Assembly (NCBI GenBank): GCA_049799315.1
Contig: JBARHQ010000020.1
Location: 1-64,000 of the forward strand
Reading direction: 5' to 3'
DNA: 64,000 nt
DNA from: PALSA-1316 sp049799315
Lineage (GTDB): Bacteria; Nitrospirota; Thermodesulfovibrionia; Thermodesulfovibrionales; UBA6898
The notes beneath the pieces are model-generated. The model saw only the letters and a program-made list of their open reading frames with translations. It was not told where the DNA came from and made no database searches. The translations under genes and the position numbers were made by a program. This document shows positions 53,708 through 63,100 of the stretch, one piece after another. The first letter of the stretch is position 1; each line of letters opens with the position of its first letter.

Positions 53708-54685
53708 TTAATTCCATATATGGAGGCCCTTGAGTAGTGCCCTGAGGCCTGCGAAGAGCAGCAGGCCGATAACCATATACCGGATAGCCGTCGGCTTCGC
53801 CTTTGCAAGGATTCTGACGCCGACGATTGAGCCGAGCATGATGCCGATGATCGACGGTACGACCATCATCGGAAGGACGGCGCCGTTATTTACATAGATC
53901 CAGGCAGCAGAGGTGTCGGTGATCGAGAGCAGGAATTTGCTGGTCGCAACCGAGACCTTCAGAGGTGCGCCCATCATAAGGTTAAGGACGGGTACGTTGG
54001 CCCAGCCGGCGCCGAGTCCGAACATGCCTGCCATAACGCCGATGATGATAAAGGTCGCAAGTCCCTGCGGTGTACGGTGGATTTTCCAGTTGATGTCCTG
54101 GCCGGTAGAGGCCTCGTGGTAGATGCCGCTTATCCTGAGCGCTGTCGAGAGGTTATCTGCCTGCGGGACTTCGGGATATTCGGATTTTTTCGCCATCAGC
54201 ATAATGGCGACGATACCGAGAATGGTCGCGCCGAGGGCTGTCTGTATGACGTTTGTCGGAAGCGCGAGACCTATCATTGCCCCGACAATCGCACATGAAG
54301 AGGCGATCAGCGCAACGGGGAGGGCAAGCCTGAGGTCGGCCATGCCTTTCTTTAACAGTCCGGGACCTGCGGCAAGGGCACCCGCCAGTGCGACCAGTAG
54401 ACCGGCTCCTCTTACAAAATCAAGGTGGAACGGGAAAAAACCGCCGATGATCGGGACGAAAAGTACGCCGCCGCCGACACCTCCGAGAACAGCGGCAATT
54501 CCAAGAAAAAAGGTGACGACAAAGAGTATCAGCGGCCATCCCCACCAGGGCATAGTTGATGCGGCTGCTGTTGCCGGTGCTGCTGTGGCCAAAGGTTCGC
54601 CGGATGCGAACGCAAGGCCAGCCGCCATCAGAACCGCAAGGGCGATTACTGCCAACGACAAGAGTAAAACGTTTTTCTTTACCAT
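53708..54685 (-). CDS. TauE/SafE-family permease with N-terminal signal helix
   Basis: The 325-residue protein starts with a signal-like helix ending near AFASGEP, followed by an Ala-rich stretch, then two TauE repeats each with a glycine motif (GIAAVLGGVGGGVLFVPIIG and MAGMFGLGAGWANVPVLNLM). The central loop, about 45 residues, is cytoplasmic. Substrate unknown; the family moves sulfite, sulfonates and related anions. It is shorter than the permease at 23960-25287 and is not a close copy. It starts 28 bp downstream of the GntR regulator gene. Confidence 0.88.
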   Translation of the reverse strand: MVKKNVLLLSLAVIALAVLMAAGLAFASGEPLATAAPATAAASTMPWWGWPLILFVVTFFLGIAAVLGGVGGGVLFVPIIGGFFPFHLDFVRGAGLLVALAGALAAGPGLLKKGMADLRLALPVALIASSCAIVGAMIGLALPTNVIQTALGATILGIVAIMLMAKKSEYPEVPQADNLSTALRISGIYHEASTGQDINWKIHRTPQGLATFIIIGVMAGMFGLGAGWANVPVLNLMMGAPLKVSVATSKFLLSITDTSAAWIYVNNGAVLPMMVVPSIIGIMLGSIVGVRILAKAKPTAIRYMVIGLLLFAGLRALLKGLHIWN

Positions 54686-54713
54686 AACGATAATCCTTCC
54701 TCCTTAAAGTTTA

Positions 54714-55475
54714 TTAACGAATCCGTTCGAAATCTGTCTGAAATTTGTATCGGTCGCTCCTACCGAGAAACCTTGTATACCCGACGGGTATGTTGTCGGA
54801 ACTGAGAAGCAAGCGGTGGACTGCAAGCACCGGGACCCCTTCGGCAAGATCAAGGTGTCTGGCCTGGTCAGGGCCGGCAAACTGCACCTCGATCGTCTGT
54901 ATGACCCTGAATATCTTCTTGATCCCCCGCTCCTGAAGCACTGCATAGAGCGACATGGAGGCTATATCCAGGTCTTCAATGCCGGGGAGCATGCGATAGG
55001 GAATGAATGATTCATCAAGATATGCCGGTTCTCTGTTGACTAGCCTTCTGCAGAGGATCTGATAGGTTTGATCGTCGGTTGCGAGGTAGCCCCTCACATC
55101 GGCAGGAGGTTCCTTGATGCCTTTGTAGATAATCTCTCTTTCTGCCTTCACCTCCTTGCCGAACATTTCTTCTGTAAATCTAGTCTTCATTGCTACGCCG
55201 ACCACAGGGGCAACCTCTATAACAAATGTTCCCTTGCCTTGGATCTTCATAAGGTAGCCGTCAGAGACGAGGTTGTTGATCGCCTGTCGTACGGTCACCT
55301 TGCTTACGTTATACAGTTTGCAGAGCTCCTCTTCCGACGGAATACGATCGTTGAGTTTCCAGCGGTTGGAGTGGATCTCATCAAGAAAGATCCGGGTGAG
55401 CTGTATATATAGTTTCTCCTGATTGAACCGGTCAACTGTGTTTATTTGCAACGCATGTGTTTCAGAATGCATCAT
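54714..55475 (-). CDS. GntR-family transcription regulator (HutC/UTRA type)
   Basis: The 253-residue protein has a winged helix-turn-helix (about 28-92: IPSEEELCKLYNVSKVTVRQ, GKGTFVIEV) and a UTRA effector-binding domain (about 110-250). It is the first gene of the minus-strand permease group and faces amtB across a 374-bp gap. It probably controls its own operon in response to a small ligand, which UTRA domains bind; the ligand is unknown. Confidence 0.9.
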   Translation of the reverse strand: MMHSETHALQINTVDRFNQEKLYIQLTRIFLDEIHSNRWKLNDRIPSEEELCKLYNVSKVTVRQAINNLVSDGYLMKIQGKGTFVIEVAPVVGVAMKTRFTEEMFGKEVKAEREIIYKGIKEPPADVRGYLATDDQTYQILCRRLVNREPAYLDESFIPYRMLPGIEDLDIASMSLYAVLQERGIKKIFRVIQTIEVQFAGPDQARHLDLAEGVPVLAVHRLLLSSDNIPVGYTRFLGRSDRYKFQTDFERIR

Positions 55476-55849
55476 AACAGTATAATATTATAATGACCTG
55501 ATGATGTCAAGAGGAAAAATGAGGGATAAATCAAATTTATTTTTATGAAAACAAAGGACGATTCCGGACAAGCCGAAATGACACATAAACGGTAATTATA
55601 TCGATTTTGTGGCTAAACTCCATTAAACAGACGCAGAAATGTTGAAACAATTATGTAAGTATAACAAATATGTATGATTACCTGTAACTATCTAAAAAAT
55701 AATATTTATTCGAGTTTTTTAATTGTAAAACATACAATTATGTAGCTTTTTGCATTAGATTGTATTATGTAACACAATGTAATTAAAATAAATTGCTGTC
55801 TGGCATGGTAATGGCACATGTTTACACACTACTATATGGAGGAGTCTGA
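55476..55849. other. Divergent regulatory region between gntR and amtB
   Basis: The 374 bp are strongly AT-rich compared with their neighbours and carry no gene. They hold the gntR promoter region and the amtB sigma-54-type promoter at 55801-55816. No clear NtrC binding palindrome was found by eye. Confidence 0.65.
55801..55816 (+). promoter_or_regulatory. Sigma-54-type promoter of amtB
   Basis: TGGCATGGTAATGGCA has the invariant GG and GC dinucleotides with exactly 10 bp between them, and fits TGGCAC-N5-TTGCA at most positions. It lies about 35 bp before the amtB start, as expected for a nitrogen-regulated ammonium transporter. Confidence 0.7.
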
Positions 55850-57157
55850 ATGAGAAAAATTGTAACAATTATGCTTTTTGTTTTAATCGGTGTCATTGCT
55901 TTGCCATTGACTGGTTATTCAGAAACTGCGGCAAAGATCGACACCGGTGACACGGCATTTGTCCTTGTTTCGACTGCCCTGGTCATGTTGATGACCCCCG
56001 GACTGGCCATGTTCTATGGTGGCATGGTCCGAAGGAAAAACGTTCTCGGGACCTATATGCAGAGCTTTGTTGCCATTGCGGTTGTGACGATTCAGTGGAT
56101 CCTCTGCGGGTACAGTCTGTCCTTTGGCCCGGATTTCCACGGCATCATCGGCGGGCTCGACTGGATCGGTCTTCGCGGCGTGGGGCTCGAGCCGAACCCT
56201 GACTATGCCCCGACCGTCCCCCACCTGGCATTCATGATCTATCAGGCGATGTTTGCTGTTATCACCCCGGCTCTTATCTCCGGTGCCATTGCCGAACGCA
56301 TGAAATTTTCCTCCTTTCTGATTTTTACCGTTCTCTGGACAACCGTTGTCTATGACCCGGTTGCCCACTGGGTATGGGGGACAGGGGGCTGGATGAAGAA
56401 CATGGGAGTCCTCGATTTTGCAGGGGGTATCGTGGTCCACGTGACCTCGGGAATCTCGGCGCTTGCTGCCGCTCTGGTGATCGGGAAGCGGAAGGGATAC
56501 CTGCATGAAGCGATGACACCGCATAACCTCCCGATGACCGTCATAGGCGCCGGCATATTATGGTTCGGCTGGTTCGGCTTTAATGCGGGCAGCGCGCTGT
56601 CAGCAGGGCCGCTGAGCGTTATGACCTTTGTAGCAACCCACAGTTCTGCTGTGGCCGCAACGCTCGCCTGGGTGGTGATCGAGTGGGTCCACCGTGGGAA
56701 GCCGACGATGTTCGGTGCCGCTACCGGCGCTATTGCGGGACTGGCAACGATCACCCCGGCGTCAGGTTTTGTCGGACCCATATCGGCCCTTGCGATCGGC
56801 ATGATGGCAGGCGCTGTCTGTTATATAGCGCTGAATATGAAAAACCGTCTCGGGTATGATGACTCGCTCGATGCCTTCGGCGTTCATGGGATCGGAGGCA
56901 TTCTGGGAACGCTGGCAACCGGGTTTCTGGCCCAGAAGATGATAAACCCTGCCGGTTCTGACGGTCTCATATTTGGCGGTTCGGGGCTGCTTATGAACCA
57001 GGTCACCGGCATTGCCGTAACGGTTGTATACTCATTTGCGGTAACCGTGGTTATTCTCAAGCTGTTAGACTGGACTATCGGGCTGAGACTGAGCGCGGAA
57101 GACGAGTTTGAAGGCCTCGATCTCAGTCAGCACGGCGAAAGCGGCTATACGCTCTAA
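55850..57157 (+). CDS. amtB: Ammonium transporter AmtB
   Basis: AmtB conducts NH3/NH4+ across the inner membrane. The 435-residue protein has a signal peptide (LPLTGYSETAA) and eleven helices, with the twin-histidine pair expected in VAHWVWGTGGW and FGVHGIGGILGTLATG. GGAGGAG lies 7 bp before ATG. It follows a sigma-54-type promoter, so expression should rise under nitrogen limitation. No glnK lies directly after it, which is unusual; glnD follows after 435 bp. Confidence 0.96.
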   Translation: MRKIVTIMLFVLIGVIALPLTGYSETAAKIDTGDTAFVLVSTALVMLMTPGLAMFYGGMVRRKNVLGTYMQSFVAIAVVTIQWILCGYSLSFGPDFHGIIGGLDWIGLRGVGLEPNPDYAPTVPHLAFMIYQAMFAVITPALISGAIAERMKFSSFLIFTVLWTTVVYDPVAHWVWGTGGWMKNMGVLDFAGGIVVHVTSGISALAAALVIGKRKGYLHEAMTPHNLPMTVIGAGILWFGWFGFNAGSALSAGPLSVMTFVATHSSAVAATLAWVVIEWVHRGKPTMFGAATGAIAGLATITPASGFVGPISALAIGMMAGAVCYIALNMKNRLGYDDSLDAFGVHGIGGILGTLATGFLAQKMINPAGSDGLIFGGSGLLMNQVTGIAVTVVYSFAVTVVILKLLDWTIGLRLSAEDEFEGLDLSQHGESGYTL

Positions 57158-57211
57158 TTCAGAGTGCTTTCATTCCGGCTTGTCCAGAATCTTTCATAAG
57201 GGTTTAAAGAA

Positions 57212-57244
57212 GGATTCCCGGCGCATTTCACTTTCGGGAATGAC
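57212..57244. repeat. Dispersed palindromic repeat, right-half copy
   Basis: GGATTCCCGGCGCATTTC and TTCGGGAATGAC match the right half of the element at 51065-51182. Confidence 0.6.
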
Positions 57245-57269
57245 ACTAAAACAATTAGTTAAATAATTG

Positions 57270-57297
57270 GCACCCTGCGGCAGAGACCGCAGGGTGC
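57270..57297. terminator. Strong hairpin after amtB, terminator-like
   Basis: GCACCCTGCGG and CCGCAGGGTGC form a perfect 11-bp stem with a 6-nt loop about 110 bp past the amtB stop. No T-run follows on the plus strand, so it may act as an mRNA 3-prime stabiliser or a factor-dependent stop. Confidence 0.5.
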
Positions 57298-57592
57298 TCA
57301 TCGAATCATCTCATTTCTCCTGTAAAATCCCATCCTTACCTCACTGTTCAGGTTATAATATAACGGTTTCCTTTGATGGTGTTTTGAAGCTGTGGCCCGT
57401 TGCTATGGCTCAATGCTATAGCCCGGTGCTATAAATCCGGGCAGCCGGTCTTAATTATGGATAAACAGGAAAAGAAAAAATATTACTCAAGTATCGGGAT
57501 TTCCTTGCTTCTCAATAGGGCGTTTTCGGCCTTTATCTGCCGCGAACCTGTGTTGAGAAGCGCGGGAGTCGGTCCTGTTACTGTTCTGCTCT

Positions 57593-60172
57593 ATGAATGA
57601 CGCGATGCTTGAAGAACTCAACTCCTGGCTCGACAGCGGTCAGGGCGGCGTCGCCCTGACAAAGCAGTATACCTTGCGTATCGACAGTATGGTCCAGGAC
57701 CTGTTCCATGGAAGGGCCTCCGCTGGACAGGGCAGGGCCATGAACGGGCGTAGCACGGGACGAATTGCCGGACAGAGCCCCGGAGAATATACCGGAAATG
57801 TGGGCCGGATGAAGACAAAACCCCACAGTCTGACACTTCTCGCCACCGGGGGCTATGGCCGCATGGAGATGGCGCCTTATTCGGATGTTGATATCCTTTT
57901 CATTGCTGCTGACAGGACCGAGACAGAGGCGGCCGAGCAGGTCCTTTACCGGCTCTGGGACTCCGGCCTCGATATCAGTCATGCCTTCAGGACACCTGAT
58001 GAATGTATCGAGGAGGCGTTCACGGACATCAGGACTCGGACGTCCCTGCTTGAGGCCCGTTATATCGCCGGAGATCCAGGGCTGTATGATCTGTTCCGGA
58101 GAAAGGTCCTGCCCGAGATCACTTCCAGACGGCAGAGGGATTTTGTGCGCGAAAAGCTGCTTGAGAAGGGGAAACGCCACCTGAGTGCCGGGAACTCGGT
58201 CTTTCTGCTCGAGCCTCATGTCAAAGATGGAGAGGGTGGGCTGAGGGATGTCCATACCGCATTCTGGCTTTCCAAGGTGGCCCTGAAGACCAGGGACTAC
58301 GCCGGGTTTTTTGAAGAGATCATGCCTGCCTTTCGGAGGCGGTTCCTGAGTGCGTATGATTTCCTCCTGCGCGCGCGGTTCTGCCTCCATCTTGAGAGCA
58401 GACGGAAGAACGATCTGCTCTCGTTCGAGTTCCAGAGATCGGTTGCCTCCCGGCTCAGGTTCCGTGATTCAAAGAAATTCAGCGGCGTCGAGCGGATGCT
58501 CCGCTATTATTACCTCAAAAGCAGGGCGGTTCAGGAAACTACCGACGAGATTGCAGCGCAGTGCAGCCGGCTGTATGTCACGGTCCCGAAGGACTTCAGC
58601 ATCAGGAAGATCACGGAAGATTTTTCTGTCTCAGGCGGAAAGCTTATTGCAACGGGTCCAAAGGGTGCGTCGCTCAGCGCCAGGAAGATCATGGAGGCCT
58701 TCTCCCTGACGGCCAGGACCGGAAAACGCTTCAGCCCCGGGCTCCGGCGCTCTGTCCGTACCGACCTCCTGCGGATTAACCGAAAGGCAAGGATCCAGGC
58801 CAGGTCTGTCCATTTCTTCCTGGAGATCCTGAAAGGCGGGAGAGTCTACGAGACGCTCAGGGAGATGCATGACAGCGGTGTTCTCGGCAGGTTCCTGCCT
58901 GAATTCGGGGCACTGCGAATGCTGGTCATTCACGAGCCGTATCACCTGTATACCGTGGACGAACATACGCTTATAGCCATCCGTAACCTTGAGCTGCTGA
59001 GAACGACCAGCTACAAGAGCCTGGAGGACCTCCATCATATTATCAACAGCACCGGGCAGATCGACGTCCTGTTTCTGGCATTGCTGCTCCATGATATCGG
59101 CAAGGCTGCGGGCAGAAACCATGAGGAGGAAGGTTATAAACGGCTGAAGGACATCATGGAGCGGTTCAACCTTGCCGCTGACAAGAGGATGAGGATCGGC
59201 TTTCTGGTCAGAAACCATATACTGATGTCGGAGATCGCCCTGAAGCGTGAGGCGCATGATCCCGAGGTGGTCACACGGTTTGCGGATGCGGTCGGTGATC
59301 CTGAAAACCTTAATGCCCTGTATCTGATCACCTATGCTGATATGTCTGCAGTCAACCCCGGATTCTGGAATTCATGGAAGGCCTATCTGCTGAAGGAATT
59401 GTATCTTCATACCATGGACTACCTCAACGGGATCACCCGGGACCGGGCAGTGTATATCCGCGATCTGCTCAGCACGGCCAGTGGAATAGAGCCGGCGCTG
59501 CTTACAGCGTTTATCGAGGAGATGCCGGAGAGATACCTGCTTTCGACACCCAGGGGAAAGATCGTTGATGACTATCGGCTGGTCAGTCAGGCCGGGGAAG
59601 GCGGCTTTGCCGTGCGAATCGATAAGAGAACAGACAGTCTCGTCGAGATCTCGGTCTCGACGGCAGATTCTCACGGACTCTTCTCGAAGCTGGTCGGGTT
59701 TCTTTCCTCAAAGGGATTGAATATCGTCAACGGACGGATATTTACCTGCAGGAACGGGCTTGTTATTGATAAAATAGCAGTTTCGAACTGGGATGATGTC
59801 TGGTGGGACGGGCTTGCGATGGACCTGACCGAGGGCCTGAAGGCAGTGATTGCCGACGGCAGGCCTTTTCACGTTGTCAGACGGACGGAGACGAATGTCT
59901 CGCCATATGATATATTTATAGAATTGGATAATGAGGTATCGGATGAATTCAGTATTATCGAGGTCTTTTCCCCTGACCGGCTCGGGCTGCTCTATGATAT
60001 CTCGCACGTCCTGGCCAGCCAGGGCATCAGCATTTCGGCGGCGAGAATCAATACAGAGTCGGGACTGGCACAGGACATCTTCTCTGTCCAGACGGGGAAC
60101 CGGAAGATCGGCGCTGTCGAGTCAGAAAGGCTGCTGTCTGCTTTATGGATGACGCTCAGAGACGTTCAATAA
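57593..60172 (+). CDS. glnD: Bifunctional [protein-PII] uridylyltransferase/uridylyl-removing enzyme GlnD
   Basis: GlnD senses glutamine and adds or removes UMP on PII proteins, the top of the nitrogen cascade. The 859-residue protein has the nucleotidyltransferase site GGYGRMEMAPYSDVDILF (~86-103), an HD domain with LLLHDIGKAAGRNHEEEG (~500) for deuridylylation and two C-terminal ACT domains (~685-760 and ~790-859, with SPDRLGLLYDISHVLA) that bind glutamine. An insertion rich in Gly, Arg and Ser lies before the catalytic loop (about 40-75). Its position near amtB links transport to PII control. Its last codons overlap the next start. Confidence 0.96.
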   Translation: MNDAMLEELNSWLDSGQGGVALTKQYTLRIDSMVQDLFHGRASAGQGRAMNGRSTGRIAGQSPGEYTGNVGRMKTKPHSLTLLATGGYGRMEMAPYSDVDILFIAADRTETEAAEQVLYRLWDSGLDISHAFRTPDECIEEAFTDIRTRTSLLEARYIAGDPGLYDLFRRKVLPEITSRRQRDFVREKLLEKGKRHLSAGNSVFLLEPHVKDGEGGLRDVHTAFWLSKVALKTRDYAGFFEEIMPAFRRRFLSAYDFLLRARFCLHLESRRKNDLLSFEFQRSVASRLRFRDSKKFSGVERMLRYYYLKSRAVQETTDEIAAQCSRLYVTVPKDFSIRKITEDFSVSGGKLIATGPKGASLSARKIMEAFSLTARTGKRFSPGLRRSVRTDLLRINRKARIQARSVHFFLEILKGGRVYETLREMHDSGVLGRFLPEFGALRMLVIHEPYHLYTVDEHTLIAIRNLELLRTTSYKSLEDLHHIINSTGQIDVLFLALLLHDIGKAAGRNHEEEGYKRLKDIMERFNLAADKRMRIGFLVRNHILMSEIALKREAHDPEVVTRFADAVGDPENLNALYLITYADMSAVNPGFWNSWKAYLLKELYLHTMDYLNGITRDRAVYIRDLLSTASGIEPALLTAFIEEMPERYLLSTPRGKIVDDYRLVSQAGEGGFAVRIDKRTDSLVEISVSTADSHGLFSKLVGFLSSKGLNIVNGRIFTCRNGLVIDKIAVSNWDDVWWDGLAMDLTEGLKAVIADGRPFHVVRRTETNVSPYDIFIELDNEVSDEFSIIEVFSPDRLGLLYDISHVLASQGISISAARINTESGLAQDIFSVQTGNRKIGAVESERLLSALWMTLRDVQ

Positions 60173-63100
60173 TAAAGGCAACCGCAATCCTCGCACCGGT
60201 GCTGGTTATCGGCATCGTGCTTCTTGTCCTGCGCGGCCCGAATATCTCGAACGCCCTCAAGCAGGCGATACTCCCGGAGATCGGGATGATGCTCGGCAGG
60301 AAGGTGATAGCCCAGAATATCTATCTGAATATCTTTCCGCTTTTTATCGAGGCAAAAGGACTGAAGGTCTTTGATGATGGAGGGGAAAGACTCCTGATCG
60401 CGCCGCAGGTAAAAGCCTACCTCGATCTCTCCGCCCTCTTTTCAAAGAGGCTGACGATACGGAGGCTGGTCATCAAAGAGCCTGAGGTCAGCCTCAGCAG
60501 AAAGCAGGCAGAGGAGATTGCCGGAAATGTCAAACGCTATCTTGCCACAACGCGGGAGAATGCCCTGAAAGTCAAGGTGCTGTCGGTTGAACTGCAGAAT
60601 GGCAGCGCCGGGTTACTTGATGACCGGAGCGGACTATCCATAGCCATTAAGGGCTTCGGCGGTGAGGCGATTCTCGGCAGCAGCGGCCGGGTTATTGCCA
60701 CCGCAGAGAATATTGTCCTGAAGAAAGAGGGCATGCCCGATATTTCGGCTGGCGTGTCGGCAGCCCTTCTGGTCAGTGACAACGTGGTCGAGATCAAGAA
60801 ACTGACGGTTGATTCCTTTGGATCGAGGATGACCGGTACCGGAGACTATGGTAGCGGGCAGGGGAAGATCAAGGCTGATCTTTCGCTGATGCTGGCCACA
60901 CTCAAAAAGCTGTTCAAACTTGAAAAAAGCGGCGAGGGGTCGGTCTCTGTGCAGGGATCGGTAAGTCTTGTCAAGGAGGCCGTAACCCTTGATCTTGATG
61001 TTCAGGGAAGTCTTTATATCCAGACGCTTATGGAACTGCTGAAGGTTCAGGAGAAGATCGAGGGGTATGTGACGCTGAAGGGGCAGGTGAAGGGACCGCT
61101 GAATAAACTGGTCGCCAGGGGGACTGGGGAGCTCAGTTCAGGGAACCTCTTTAATGTTGATATCGACCACATGAAATGCGGGATATCCTATGCCGACGGC
61201 ACGATGCGGTTCACTGACGGCATCGGCAGACTCTATAAGGGTTCTGCAACCCTGTCTGCATCGATTGCGTTGCCTGTTGTCAATTATTATACGCTCAAGG
61301 TTGATTTCACTCAGGTCGACAGCGGCCCGGTCTTCAAGCTTATAGGCTGGGATCCGGGGGTCATGCCCGGCAGGGTCAGCGGGACGCTTGTCAACAGCGG
61401 TTCGTCGTTTGATCCCGCGGGCGTCTTTGAATATCGGAACAGGGAGACAGGGAAGAACGCCCTCGGAAGGGTCAGGGAAGTGACCGGCAGGTATGGCATG
61501 AAAGGCGACCTGGTGACGATCACAGGGCTGAAGCTGCATACCGGAAGTTCTGATGCCGAGATGAGCGGCACTGCGGATTTAGAGAAAAAAATGCTCGATT
61601 TTGAGGGGGTGCTGCATACGCGGGACCTCTCGGATATGACCGCCCCTTATTTTACGACGGTCCATGGTGCAGGGGAGTTCAGGGGAAAGATAGCCGGCCT
61701 GTTTGCTGATCCGGTCATATCGGGCAGCGTTAAAATCGGCAAACCTGCGGTAGGCACTTTTGGGGCCGATGTGCTGACGGCCGATATCAGATACAAAAAA
61801 GACCTCCTGACGGTTAACTCGCTTTCTGCGAACGGCACTGAAGATGCCTACACCATGGATGGGGCTATCAGGTTCAGGAATGCGGCTGACCTGTTTGACT
61901 TCAGGAACCCTGAGTATGCTCTCAGCGCGTCGATCAGCAATGCAGATCTTAAGAAATTTATAGAGATATTTTATCCTGATTTCCAGGGCAGCGGCAGATT
62001 TCGGACAGAACTGAAGATTACGGGCAGAGGAGAGCAGCCGGTGATGGCCGGCGAGGCCGTGGTCAGGAGCGGAACACTCTACGGAGTTTCTTATGATTCA
62101 GCAACGTTGGGATGGAAATACCAGGGTTCAGGGGTCCAGCTCTCCCCGGTGAAGATCCAGAAGGGAAAATCGTTCATAACGTGCAGTCTCTCGATCGATC
62201 CTGAGGGAAGATTTGTCCTGTCCGCTGCCTCTGATAAACTTTTTTTGAGCGACCTTGTGAACCGGCCGGTCAGGGGAGATGCCGTCTTTGCCCTCAAGGC
62301 CGAAGGGAGCGGAACGACCGGCAAGCATCATATCAGCATTACTGCCGACATGGTCGAAGGCAGGCTCAGGGACAGACCGGTCGGCACCGGTACGGTCACT
62401 GCGGAGGTTAGGGACCGGGAGCTTGTATTCAGAGCTTCTCTGCTGAACAATAAAGTAATAATAACGGGCAAGGGGAGGGTTGAAAAGGAATTTCCCTGGG
62501 AGGCGAAGGTCGATATCCAGGCCGGCCGCTATGATACGGTTATCAGCGCCTTTCTCAAGGAGGTGCCTGAAGACCTTATCCTGAGCATGAACGGGAGCAT
62601 GTCTCTTCGCGGGGACAGAAACCAGGTGTCGGCAACCTCGGCCATCAGGCAGCTGAATCTCTCGATGTACGGGTACAGCTTTACGAACGACAATGAAATA
62701 AGACTTGAGCTGCGCAACCGGCACCTTGCCTTTGACCATGTAACGCTAAGGGGCGGCAATGCCCTGGTCAAAATGAACGGCAGCCTTGATATCGGCAGGA
62801 GCTATAACCTTGCCGTCGAGGGCAGTTCAGCCCTATCTCCCTTCAAGAGCCTCTCGACAAAGATCGGGGTGATAAAAGGCGATGCTGAATTTGCTCTGGA
62901 GATCACCGGAGACTGGGAGAAGCCCTCGATTAACGGCGGTATCAATGTGACGAACGGTGCCCTCAGCCTCAAGGATTATTCCTACCGGATCAGTGCCTTA
63001 AACGGCTACCTCTACCTGGATAATGATCGGGTGGTTCTTGAGAAACTCACGGGGAAACTCGGCGGCGGCGACATTGACCTCACCGGGAGCCTGTATCTGA

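Larger units (their letters stand above)
57158..57592. other. Intergenic region between amtB and glnD
   Basis: The 435 bp contain a right-half copy of the dispersed repeat (57212-57244), a strong 11-bp hairpin (57270-57297), three rough 13-bp units carrying TGCTAT (57399-57437) and a 47-codon frame from ATG 57458 whose status is doubtful. No sure gene is present. Confidence 0.6.

Noticed and set aside
57400..57600. 66-codon plus-strand frame just before glnD
   Set aside because: It lacks a clear ribosome binding site and resembles no family; an inner ATG at 57458 is possible but unsupported.
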